Under the pieces are notes generated by a model that saw only the letters and a list, made by a program, of their open reading frames with translations, did not search any database and was not told the DNA's origin. Of a stretch of 5,668 nt of DNA, positions 1 to 5,668 are shown in pieces. This DNA comes from Magnetovibrio sp. (GTDB lineage Bacteria; Pseudomonadota; Alphaproteobacteria; Rhodospirillales; Magnetovibrionaceae). Location of the stretch: positions 1 to 5,668 of the forward strand of contig JAESSV010000228.1 in the NCBI GenBank assembly GCA_016763895.1, written 5' to 3'. Numbering within the stretch: position 1 is the stretch's first letter; each line of letters starts with the position of its first letter. The position numbers were made by a program, and so were the translations under genes.

Positions 1-802
1 CACATTCTTTGTTGCCACGGCCACGGGTGTCTGTGATTTCATCGATCACGGTTAGCGTGAGCAAGCTTTCAATCAAACCAATCGCCGCCAAAATAACGGC
101 GTAAGGCCCGATAATGAGCAAGGTTTCCAAATTCAGGGGCACCGAAGGAATCCTAAAATCAGGTAAGCCACCCGAGATAGATGCCATATCACCAACGGTC
201 CGGGTGTCCAGACCAAAGCCAACAACAACCGCCGTGACCGCTAAAATAGCCGCCAAAGGGGCTGGAATGGCCGTGGTGAGTTTCGGCAAATATTGAATAA
301 CCACCATCGCCAAGGCCACCAACCCCAACATGAGATACAATTGGTTACCCGTCATCCACGATGTCACACCTGCTTCGTCGGTCACTTTAAATTGGCCCAA
401 CTGTGCAAGAAAAATCACAATGGCCAAGCCATTCACAAAGCCCAACATCACTTGATGGGGCACCATGCGAATGTATTGTCCCATATGCAAAGCCCCGGCT
501 AGGATTTGAATAATGCCCATCAACACCACCGTGGCGAATAAGTATTCGACCCCATGGTCCGCGACCAAGGCCACCATAACAACGGCCAAAGCCCCTGTGG
601 CTCCTGAAATCATTCCCGGACGACCGCCGAACACCGCCGTAATCATGCCTACCATAGATGCCGCATACAGCCCCACCAAAGGATTCACGCCCGCGACAAA
701 CGCAAAGGCCACGGCTTCGGGAACCAACGCCAACGCAACGGTCAGGCCCGACAATACGTCAGCCTTCATAGAAGCGACTTTGGAGATGTGAAATTCAAAC
801 AT
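1..802 (-). CDS. SulP-family inorganic anion transporter, N-terminal half (3' end outside window)
   Basis: About 267 residues are readable from an ATG at 802-800, open to the window edge. Members of this family are inner-membrane carriers for sulfate, bicarbonate or related anions; the substrate cannot be told from this half. The protein starts [19 protein letters not shown], followed by hydrophobic segments with the family's early pattern ([41 protein letters not shown]). The last visible stretch, [16 protein letters not shown], resembles the mid-protein signature of the Bacillus YbaR/YvdB-like branch, where GQG(L/I)AN would come next. Complete SulP proteins are usually about 480-560 residues, often with a C-terminal STAS domain, so roughly half is missing here. 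A GAAGG ribosome site (plus-strand ccttc, 815-819) lies 12 nt before the ATG, slightly far. M12 is a possible later start but has no clear ribosome site. It is separated from the toxin region by nearly 600 bp and looks functionally unrelated, with clearly higher G+C. Confidence 0.93.
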   Translation of the reverse strand, partial: MFEFHISKVASMKADVLSGLTVALALVPEAVAFAFVAGVNPLVGLYAASMVGMITAVFGGRPGMISGATGALAVVMVALVADHGVEYLFATVVLMGIIQILAGALHMGQYIRMVPHQVMLGFVNGLAIVIFLAQLGQFKVTDEAGVTSWMTGNQLYLMLGLVALAMVVIQYLPKLTTAIPAPLAAILAVTAVVVGFGLDTRTVGDMASISGGLPDFRIPSVPLNLETLLIIGPYAVILAAIGLIESLLTLTVIDEITDTRGRGNKEC

Positions 803-1032
803 AACGACAAAATACCTTCAAAAAATTATGAAAGGCCTAAATGCATCCGCAACAGCAAACACACCAAGGCCCCCGATTTGTCGCCCTTTTAACAGGTCTG
901 GATGAACAATACCAGTGAAACGCAGAATACGCATTGGTCGCAAGATTGAACGGATCGGTGCAAACTCGGCCTGTCGCTTAAACTCTTTTTTTCAACAAGG
1001 CTTATGCCCTTGAAAAATTTGGGCAACCGAAT

Positions 1033-1185
1033 TTTATGCCTAAACGGCCTTTTGTTCATCGGTGAGCTCAGCTTTCCGAACGCTGGAGGAGCGTAAGTTT
1101 AAGGCTAAATTTATGGTGAGCAGCGTGATGGAAATGGTCAAGTTAGATTTAGAGGTCTGGACCAGTCAAAGATATGGCCGTTCGT
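1033..1185. repeat. Dispersed intergenic repeat, copy A (diverged, lacks the 39-mer)
   Basis: This stretch lines up with copy C through three anchor words at conserved spacing. The word tttatgcc is at 1033 here and at 3811 in C. The word ttaaggct follows 66 or 67 bases later (1099 and 3878). The word ctgga follows 58 bases after that in both (1157 and 3936). The terminal module 1152-1185 is 25 of 34 identical to copy B (1321-1354) and 23 of 34 to copy C (3931-3964). The middle has diverged strongly. No reading frame is shared. This is most simply an old non-coding copy. Confidence 0.65.
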
Positions 1186-1227
1186 ATCCATGAGGCCAAA
1201 GTTTCCACACGAATCAAGATCGCATAC

Positions 1228-1359
1228 GACCTCTTCTGGGGCAAAGCCCCAAGGGAGGGAAACATCAAACATGCCTGTAGTTAGGTTTTTTATGCGCAGA
1301 AACAGCTCGTTCACGAAGTCGAAGTTTGGACCTGTCAGAGGTGTGGGAGTTCATTTTCT
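1228..1359. repeat. Dispersed intergenic repeat, copy B (39-mer plus shortened body)
   Basis: It opens with a 39-base sequence (1228-1266) identical to 3744-3782, containing the perfect hairpin TGGGGC-AAA-GCCCCA. It closes with a 39-base module (1321-1359) that is 30 of 39 identical to 3931-3969, including gtgtgggagttc followed by ttttct. Between them, tttatgc at 1289 matches the tttatgcc of copy C. From that word to the terminal module is 32 bases here against 120 in copy C, so about 88 bases appear to have been lost. The element ends 29 bases from the stop codon of the MORN pseudogene. The hairpin has no T-run, so it is not a standard terminator. Confidence 0.8.
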
Positions 1360-1388
1360 AGGCTTGCAAAAATGATCATCAGCAAAAA

Positions 1389-2244
1389 TTAGTTGTGACG
1401 TTTAAACGAAAAACCACCTATTTCATCCATGAAACAGGGCATGGGCTCCCCATTTTTCTTGCCCATACCAGCCTTTGGCAGGAGGCCATCAACAAACTCC
1501 CCCTCACAGATGTCTCCATTCGGCAAGGTCCACATACCTTGACCGTGAGCCAATGAGTTTTGAAACGCGCCGATATATTTTGTACCATCCTGAAACGTTT
1601 TCACACCAATGCCGACGATATAATCCTTTTCAAAGCCCCCTCTAAAACATCACCATTGGGGTGAAGAATACGGCCTGCGCCTGATAGAAGGCTTTCTTTA
1701 AAATGGCCTTCGAATCTAAGCCCGTCCGACATGACTAAGAATCCTTGTCCGTTTAGAAGACCATTTTTACCCACCCCTTCGTGTTGACCTCCACCAGTAT
1801 CTATCAATGAACCTAAACCATTGGCATCTAAATCTTTGATTTCACCTTTGTATACATAGCCATATGAGTACATGATCTTGCCCGTACCCATGATGTCCCA
1901 GCCTAAGGCTTCGCCCTCAACTGTTGTTCCATCCGAGATGTGTAAAAAGAGTCTGTCCGTGAGGGATACCGTTTATAAAAAAACCGTTTATGGAAATCAC
2001 GTCCATTTCAGAATTTAACGTGAGCGTTCCAAGTCCATGAATTCGTCCATCCTGACACACCCCCCGACCATTGGGTTGGAGCGGCAGGATTTAAATCCAA
2101 TTGGGCAGGAAGCCAATACGTGCATTCCGGCTGACCTTTCAGCTCATACAAACGACCCTGAGGGGGCACCGCCCATACGGTGGATGCAGACAATTGCCAA
2201 CAAAGGGCCATGACAGAAAAAAGAAAATTCCGCTTAGATTTTAT
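1389..2244 (-). pseudogene. Exported MORN-repeat protein, broken by three frameshifts and a lost start
   Basis: Three frames join into one protein of about 284 residues if three homopolymer changes are undone. These are one base too many in a G6 run (plus-strand C, 2060-2065), one too many in a T5 run (plus-strand A, 1944-1948), and one too few in a G5 run (plus-strand C, 1636-1640). The repaired protein has a signal peptide (KSKRN, then FLFSVMALCWQLS, then ASTVWA), a conserved entry segment (TQWSGVCQDGRIHGLGTL) and then about eight MORN-type units such as DGLRFEGHFKESLLSGAG, DGTKYIGAFQNSLAHGQG and NGDICEGEFVDG. The codon before KSKRN is ATA (2244-2242) where an ATG is expected; AAAGG lies 10 nt before it, so the start seems to have mutated. 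An ATG at 2211 would cut off the basic end of the signal peptide. MORN repeats form beta-hairpin arrays with varied binding roles. Its position behind the colicin M-like tip makes it cargo, perhaps a former immunity protein; that role is inference. Confidence 0.85.
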
Positions 2245-2296
2245 AAGAAACAGGCCTTTGTTTCTAGAATGGGTATTTTGGAAATGGTATATACGA

Positions 2297-2638
2297 TCAA
2301 AGAGAGAAAGTCATTGTCATGTACAGCATCAACTTCATGAAATAGATCCCCGTAATTTTACGGACCATCCCTACGACTTTCGTAAAATCAGGGTTGTTTT
2401 TTGGTTCCTATACGAATGCTTTAAATAACCTTTGGTTGACCCATTAGCTTGATTTTTCAAATAACGTCCCACAGCAGACGCGAGAAATCCAGCACCCGAA
2501 CTTTTGCGGAATGGATGGCGTTTCCCAATACAATCGATCACGTTAATGTTGATTGCCATAGAGGGAGACCGCCAATCCTAACCACAAAAAGGGATGTCCA
2601 ATTTTGCGGATAAATGCGTATAGTTTCTTCACACTCAC
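2297..2638 (-). pseudogene. Possible relic of a small membrane or exported immunity gene
   Basis: Forty-one bases after the stop of the colicin M-like tip, an AGGA ribosome site (plus-strand tcct, 2641-2644) precedes a GTG at 2632 by 8 nt; another GTG lies two codons earlier. The frame reads VKKLYAFIRKIGHPFLWLG then LAVSLYGNQH and stops at 2545-2543. This is a basic start plus a hydrophobic segment, as in a membrane anchor. The same frame continues through stops at 2446-2444 and 2410-2408 to a TGA at 2299-2297, a total span of about 113 codons. Colicin M immunity protein (Cmi) is of similar size and has an N-terminal anchor, but I see no sequence match to it. Three internal stops in this length are not fewer than chance would give, so only the first 29 to 31 codons have real support. 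A stop-free 62-codon frame at 2559-2371 overlaps it and is the main alternative. Confidence 0.3.
2350..2388. repeat. Short nested inverted repeat
   Basis: The plus strand shows the palindrome CCGTAA-TT-TTACGG at 2350-2363. The word ATTTTACG (2355-2362) within it is also complementary to CGTAAAAT at 2381-2388, with 18 bases between. Two alternative stems could therefore form. It lies in the decayed interval upstream of the MORN pseudogene. There is no adjacent T-run for a terminator on the minus strand, and no function can be assigned. It could be chance in A+T-rich DNA. Confidence 0.35.
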
Positions 2639-2679
2639 AGTCCTGTTCTGATGCTCCGTAAAACGTTAATCATCAAATA

Positions 2680-3486
2680 TTATAGCCCCCAGTTTTCCGT
2701 CAGTCCCAATGGGAATGTGACCAGAGACGGTCCCTTCCCATGTGCCAAACATTTAAAGGGTTTTGATCCGGGGAAAGCTTGCATTTCATCGCCGGTAATC
2801 ATGCCTTTCATAAATTTCGTACCCTTTTCCCAATCATACTTATCATGCCAACGTTCATTGCGAGTACCTTCGAATGTTAACGTATTACCATTGCGGGTAA
2901 ATGTTAATTCCATGCTGGTGTCAAGATTACTTTTGTTGCTGGTGTAATATAGATCACCCTTGCTTTTAGGTTCAATCGCGTCAAATTTTGTATCAACTTA
3001 AAGTTTTGTGCTTTCGCCATATTTTATGGAGGACAGCTGATCATATTTTGATTTGTTGGTGAATATTTTTTTGCCAATGGCATCTTGATTGATTATTTCT
3101 GCATCCTTAATTTCTTGCTGATTTATCAGAAATTCAGTGGGGACTTGATAATCTTCCCCATCACCATTTTTATAATGATTTAAAGCAGCCGCCGCTTGAC
3201 CTTTTCCGGTTAATTTACCCTCTAATTCCATGACATCTGTTTTTGTTTCTGTCGGTATCATTGAACCAATCGATTCCAGAATCGTTTTATCTTGAGATAT
3301 TTCTAACCCAACATTCTTCGCTTTAATCCTTGCCGTGGCATCCGTTTTCCAGTCGTTGCAAAACTGTTTTTGGTCTGGATTTTCAGCCTTTAGGGTGTCC
3401 ATTGTGTCGCCGATCTGTTGGTCATTAATTGGAGTGCGAGGCGGGGGTGCGAGGTCTGCGGATTCTGGGTTTTTTATTTGCGTCAA
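2680..3486 (-). pseudogene. Orphan toxin tip with colicin M-like domain, interrupted by an in-frame stop
   Basis: Colicin M-type domains hydrolyse undecaprenyl-linked peptidoglycan precursors (lipid II) in the periplasm. The first part (162 codons, stop TAA at 3000-2998) has a proline-rich start (LAPPPRTP), the junction ENPDQKQFCNDWKTDATARI, and ALNHYKNGDGE at residues 101-111, matching ALAHYLWGNGA of colicin M. The frame continues unbroken after the TAA to 2680 and contains GDLYYTS, then LTFTRNGNTLTFEG, then RWHDKYDW (DKYD at 2844-2833), matching the SYDDKYDF active-site segment of colicin M. D226, Y228 and D229 of colicin M have counterparts, but the essential H235 and R236 do not; Lys and Phe stand at those places without gaps. 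The only possible early start is TTG at 3486 with no good ribosome site, and the frame is open only to 3522. This fits a displaced 3' cassette rather than a gene of its own. The ATG at 2913 also lacks a ribosome site. Assignment to the family is by recalled sequence and is fairly firm; inactivity is inferred. Confidence 0.8.
3326..3386 (-). repeat. Toxin-tip junction repeat, orphan copy
   Basis: These 61 bases match 5608-5668 with 54 identities and no gap, and encode ENPDQKQFCNDWKTDATARI in the colicin M-like tip. Similarity stops abruptly after the ATARI codons, where the two toxin tips become unrelated. Several of the differences keep the encoded residue, so the junction seems to have been under protein-level selection. 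The matching end at 5668 is cut by the window, so the true repeat may reach further upstream. Confidence 0.9.
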
Positions 3487-3522
3487 TCTCTGACCGTTCT
3501 CACCGCAAACGGCACACGCAAT

Positions 3523-4008
3523 TTATCCGTTAGCTTGGCGGATGAACCTCGTAAAATGGCGCGCAGCAGAGTCAACACCGACTATGCTTAGCCGCTAAAT
3601 AAATCTGGTAAACGACCCGTGTTCATCATGTGGGTTCACATTTCATTATGCGTACAAAAAGCGGGTAATCTTTCCACAGTTGTCCGCATTTTCATACTCA
3701 CGGATGAACCGAATAACGCCTTAGCTTAGCCTTCATCCCCAAGGACCTCTTCTGGGGCAAAGCCCCAAGGGAGGGAAACATCGTTTCCAAGGGCTGTTTG
3801 TCCCGCTATTTTTATGCCCAAGCTTCCATTTACGCACCTTTGCGGTTAAGTCTTTCAAACGCGAAAGAAGCTCAGAATTAAGGCTGAGTTTTGTGGTGTG
3901 CAACAAGATCGAAACAAACGACCATTGTTTGATATCTGGAATTGTCGAAAGTGTGGGAGTTCGTTTTCTGTTCCGAAAAACATGTAAATCAATTCGACGA
4001 GTTTTTAG
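3523..4008. other. Non-coding spacer between the two toxin units
   Basis: No supportable gene lies here on either strand. The right part (3744-3969) is copy C of the dispersed repeat. The left part (3523-3743) contains two short related words: ttagcttggcggatgaacc near 3530, and the pieces cggatgaacc (3702) and ttagcttagcc (3721). Otherwise it is unremarkable. I see no terminator after the 361-residue gene: the nearest stem, CTCAG-CCTTAATT-CTGAG on the minus strand (plus strand 3871-3888), has only a mixed pyrimidine tail. Confidence 0.6.
3744..3969. repeat. Dispersed intergenic repeat, copy C (full length)
   Basis: This is the most complete copy. It consists of the 39-base core with the TGGGGC-AAA-GCCCCA hairpin (3744-3782, identical to 1228-1266), a body shared with copy A by anchor words at conserved spacing (tttatgcc 3811, ttaaggct 3878, ctgga 3936), and the terminal module 3931-3969 shared with copy B. 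It ends 39 bases from the stop codon of the 361-residue gene, as copy B ends 29 bases from the MORN stop. The exact match of the core against diverged flanks suggests either recent exchange or selection on the core. Confidence 0.8.
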
Positions 4009-5094
4009 TTAATCATTTGGGAACCATATAGAATTTTCACCGAGGGTATCAAAGATCATTTCGCCTGTATTCAGATCAAGAACATATATATGGTCGGGCA
4101 CGCGCATGACTTCAATCATGGCGTAAACTCCATTTTGGTCAATAAGCACCTGTTCGCGTTTTTGGTTCTTTAACTGAATCCGTGCCATTTCGCCTGTCAT
4201 TTTATTTTTCAGATAAAGCGGAAGGGCTGCGTGCAAAGAGTCTCCCTCGATCGAGCTGTGAAGAAGCTCAAATTTACAGACCTCACAAGATACTTTTCCA
4301 ACCCCTTCAATGGGGCAGCCCCTGCCCAATACATAACCCTCAGGAGATAATTTACACTGCGGGAATGCTTTTTTAAAAAAGGCTTTTCTTGTCTGGCTAT
4401 CATTTCCAAGATGGCATTGTCGGCCCCGGTACAGTACTCCATACCTTGCACAATACTTTGATGAAGTAAGCTTAATTCCACTGGCTCCTTCTTCAGTCCA
4501 GAATGGTTTAAGAACGGACATACCTGGAGTATCGCCAGCCTCTGTTTTTGTTGGGAGGGCCTCGATGACATTCCATTTTCTTTCGGCGAGAACAAACTCA
4601 TAAATCTTCAGTATTGCGTGGCTTCCCCATTCAGGTTTTGCAAGTCCGTTAATCTCCATCCCAATACGATCCTTAAGAACTGGATTTTCGATTGTGCCGC
4701 CGATATCAGCACCTGGAACCAAGTAGCTTGTTGCAATGCGCAAGCGTTTTGTATCTTTGTCACGCCACAATCCAACAGTTTTCTCATCCTTCGCCAAGGG
4801 CGGCAGGGCAATGCCTTGGACACCACTGACAACCGGCCCGTTGTGGTCAAACGTTAAAATTTGTTTGTCCTTGAGAACGAGAATGCGTTTATTATCTTGC
4901 TCCCAATACAGCGCGGACGGTTTTTCCTTGAATGTATGAACAATAGAAATGGCTTTCGTTTTGGCCGAAAACCATTTCCATGCCACACCTTCAGGCGTAT
5001 TTTCAAAATAAGACAATGAAGCAGCATGCACCGTTGACAGATTTAATAAAGAAAGGCCCGTTAATACCGCAATTTTCAGAGTCACAAATTTCAT
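4009..5094 (-). CDS. Secreted six-cysteine protein, candidate periplasmic immunity protein
   Basis: This is a 361-residue protein of no family I recognise. It begins with a clear Sec signal peptide: MKF, Lys7, a hydrophobic core (IAVLTGLSLLNLS) and a VHA-A site, so cleavage is likely after residue 24 or 25. The mature part has six cysteines, at 215, 227, 247, 260, 270 and 273, clustered in one third of the protein, as expected for a disulfide-bonded periplasmic domain. Residues 60-125 and 325-360 look beta-rich, with short strand-turn units such as YWEQDNKRILVLKDKQILTF and IYVLDLNTGEMIF; a propeller-like fold is possible but unproven. No lipobox is present. The ATG at 5094 lies 17 bp after the peptidase-tip gene, with TAGG 7 nt upstream, so the two are probably cotranscribed. 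Immediate linkage behind a peptidoglycan-cutting toxin domain plus export suggests an immunity protein; the function is inference. The reading frame is intact, unlike the genes downstream. Confidence 0.9.
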   Translation of the reverse strand: MKFVTLKIAVLTGLSLLNLSTVHAASLSYFENTPEGVAWKWFSAKTKAISIVHTFKEKPSALYWEQDNKRILVLKDKQILTFDHNGPVVSGVQGIALPPLAKDEKTVGLWRDKDTKRLRIATSYLVPGADIGGTIENPVLKDRIGMEINGLAKPEWGSHAILKIYEFVLAERKWNVIEALPTKTEAGDTPGMSVLKPFWTEEGASGIKLTSSKYCARYGVLYRGRQCHLGNDSQTRKAFFKKAFPQCKLSPEGYVLGRGCPIEGVGKVSCEVCKFELLHSSIEGDSLHAALPLYLKNKMTGEMARIQLKNQKREQVLIDQNGVYAMIEVMRVPDHIYVLDLNTGEMIFDTLGENSIWFPND

Positions 5095-5111
5095 TTTCTG
5101 GCCTATTATTG

Positions 5112-5668
5112 TCAGTAATCAAGGTGCCAATGCGCACCTGTGCTAGCATTACCTTCATCCAACACTCTTATTCCATTCTTTTCAAGGAGCTTTCGAATGT
5201 CAGCCTTATTTTTCTGAGGATTACTAATGTCACGTGCATGATCAGATAAATGACCAGAAACTTTATACCCAGATTTTTGAGCTTTACGAATAATCCCTTC
5301 AAACTTTTTAGTGACCTGTGCCTCAGAGGCATTTGGGTTGGCCTTAACCCATTTATCCATTTCGCGAATATGAGGGCGGTCTTTATATGTACCCATAAAG
5401 TCTTTGCGATCCGTCATCCTTCTTTGTGCCATCAATTCAGCTTGACGCTTTACAGTACGGCCTTGACCTGTAATTCGTAGTTTAGCATCAGGGTATTCCT
5501 TAGAGGCTTCTCCAATTACATCTTCAATATTTTTCTTAGGCACCTCAGGCTTGCGTGGCGGCAGTGGTGGTTGAGCTTGATTATTAGCCCTTGTATTTTG
5601 CGTCTCGATCCTTGCCGTGGCATCACTTTTCCAATCATTGTAAGACTGTTTTAGGTCTGGATTTTCAG
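5112..5668 (-). CDS. Polymorphic toxin C-terminus: M15-type zinc peptidase tip (5' end outside window)
   Basis: The last 184 residues of a longer protein are visible, with the frame open through the window edge. Order: junction ENPDLKQSYNDWKSDATARI, a linker rich in Asn and Pro (QAQPPLPPRKPEVP), then a domain of about 140 residues. The domain carries SGHLSDHARDIS, which fits the M15 pattern SxHxxGxAxD except that the Gly is Asp, and ends in GAHWHLDY. Probable zinc ligands are His (codon 5252-5250), Asp (5231-5229) and one His of the HWH motif (5132-5124). M15 enzymes of the VanY or L-alanyl-D-glutamate type cut peptide bonds in peptidoglycan, so the target is the cell wall. The apparent start at 5543 is an internal GTG in the middle of the linker and is not the real start. 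The stop TGA is 17 bp from the exported partner gene. The delivery route (type VI, contact-dependent or other) cannot be told without the N-terminal part. A phage-type endolysin is less likely because of the junction shared with the orphan tip. Confidence 0.9.
   Translation of the reverse strand, partial: ENPDLKQSYNDWKSDATARIETQNTRANNQAQPPLPPRKPEVPKKNIEDVIGEASKEYPDAKLRITGQGRTVKRQAELMAQRRMTDRKDFMGTYKDRPHIREMDKWVKANPNASEAQVTKKFEGIIRKAQKSGYKVSGHLSDHARDISNPQKNKADIRKLLEKNGIRVLDEGNASTGAHWHLDY
5608..5668 (-). repeat. Toxin-tip junction repeat, copy in the intact tip gene
   Basis: This is the partner of 3326-3386: 54 of 61 bases identical and in the same protein frame (ENPDLKQSYNDWKSDATARI). It marks the boundary between the unseen common part of the effector and its variable tip. 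Sequence upstream of 5668 would show whether the homology extends over the orphan's APPPRTP and DTMDTLK segments. Confidence 0.9.

Larger units (their letters stand above)
803..1388. other. Non-coding interval with two repeat copies
   Basis: No convincing gene lies between the transporter and the MORN pseudogene. The part nearest the transporter (803-1032) holds its ribosome site and an imperfect inverted repeat around 991-1020 (CAAGGC, TTAT, GCCCTTG, with T-rich and A-rich outer arms). That inverted repeat has no T-run placed to make a Rho-independent terminator on either strand. The rest (1033-1359) is occupied by copies A and B of a dispersed repeat described separately. A 70-codon stop-free minus-strand frame crosses copy B (1350-1138) but has no start near its beginning; see findings. 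Confidence 0.6.

Noticed and set aside
513..791. Plus-strand frame of 92 codons and other plus-strand frames at 114-502
   Set aside because: They lie antisense to the well-supported SulP gene, and their translations are low-complexity Ala/Thr-rich mirrors of its hydrophobic codons.
825..852. Promoter for the SulP gene: TTGCGG (847-852), 16 bp, CATAAT (825-830) on the minus strand
   Set aside because: The -10 box is close to consensus, but the -35 is weak and the predicted transcript would start on top of the ribosome site.
1228..1266. Hairpin TGGGGC-AAA-GCCCCA as a Rho-independent terminator (also at 3744-3782)
   Set aside because: No T-run follows on either strand. The conserved flanks show that it belongs to a longer repeat.
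2371..2559. Minus-strand frame of 62 codons with an ATG start
   Set aside because: It has no clear ribosome site and no recognisable motif, and it overlaps the better-initiated GTG frame. Length alone is weak evidence, so it is kept only as an alternative within the relic entry.
2651..2947. Plus-strand frame of 98 codons
   Set aside because: It is antisense to the colicin M-like domain, has no recognisable motif, and ends in a Leu/Val run mirrored from the opposite strand.
1033..3969. CRISPR array or insertion sequence as the source of the repeats
   Set aside because: There are only three copies with large unequal gaps, no regular spacers, no transposase frame and no clear terminal inverted repeats.
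4209..4850. Minus-strand frames of 130 and 80 codons inside the 361-residue gene
   Set aside because: They are alternate-frame shadows of an intact gene with a good signal peptide. The 130-codon one has no ribosome site or domain pattern.
5112..5543. Separate 143-residue gene starting at 5543
   Set aside because: The start codon is a GTG inside a proline-rich linker with no ribosome site, and the frame stays open upstream through the junction shared with the orphan tip.

Overview
The window comes from a Gram-negative bacterium, probably a proteobacterium. The grounds are a SulP anion transporter, an exported six-cysteine protein that needs a periplasm, and toxin domains of the colicin M and M15 peptidase types, which attack peptidoglycan. 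No rRNA or tRNA gene is present to narrow the taxonomy. Every gene I can support lies on the minus strand, so transcription runs from high to low coordinates.

Layout from right to left, in transcription order. (1) 5668-5112 is the 3' end of a larger gene whose 5' part lies outside the window. It has a short DWK-type junction, a proline-rich linker and a C-terminal M15-type zinc peptidase domain. (2) 5094-4009 is a tightly linked gene for a secreted 361-residue protein with six cysteines. Its position and predicted location make it the candidate immunity protein. (3) 4008-3523 is non-coding and carries copy C of a dispersed repeat. (4) 3486-2680 is an orphan tip. It starts with the same junction (54 of 61 bases identical to the first gene) but continues into a colicin M-like domain that is split by an in-frame TAA. 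(5) 2638-2297 holds a short GTG-initiated reading frame with a hydrophobic segment, possibly the ruin of the matching immunity gene. (6) 2244-1389 is an exported MORN-repeat protein gene broken by three single-base frameshifts, with an ATA where its start should be. (7) 1388-803 is non-coding and carries copies A and B of the dispersed repeat. (8) 802-1 is the N-terminal half of an unrelated SulP-family transporter.

Taken together, positions 1033-5668 look like the 3' part of a polymorphic toxin locus: an intact toxin tip with its immunity candidate, followed by a displaced, decaying tip-plus-cargo cassette. Related intergenic repeats sit just downstream of both units. Both recognised toxin domains act on peptidoglycan or its lipid II precursor, so the targets lie in the periplasm, which fits exported protective proteins. 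The toxin region is visibly richer in A+T than the transporter gene: bases 3061-3120 hold 19 G/C of 60, bases 541-600 hold 36 of 60. This suggests the toxin tips were acquired. The delivery system cannot be named because the N-terminal part of the effector is outside the window.
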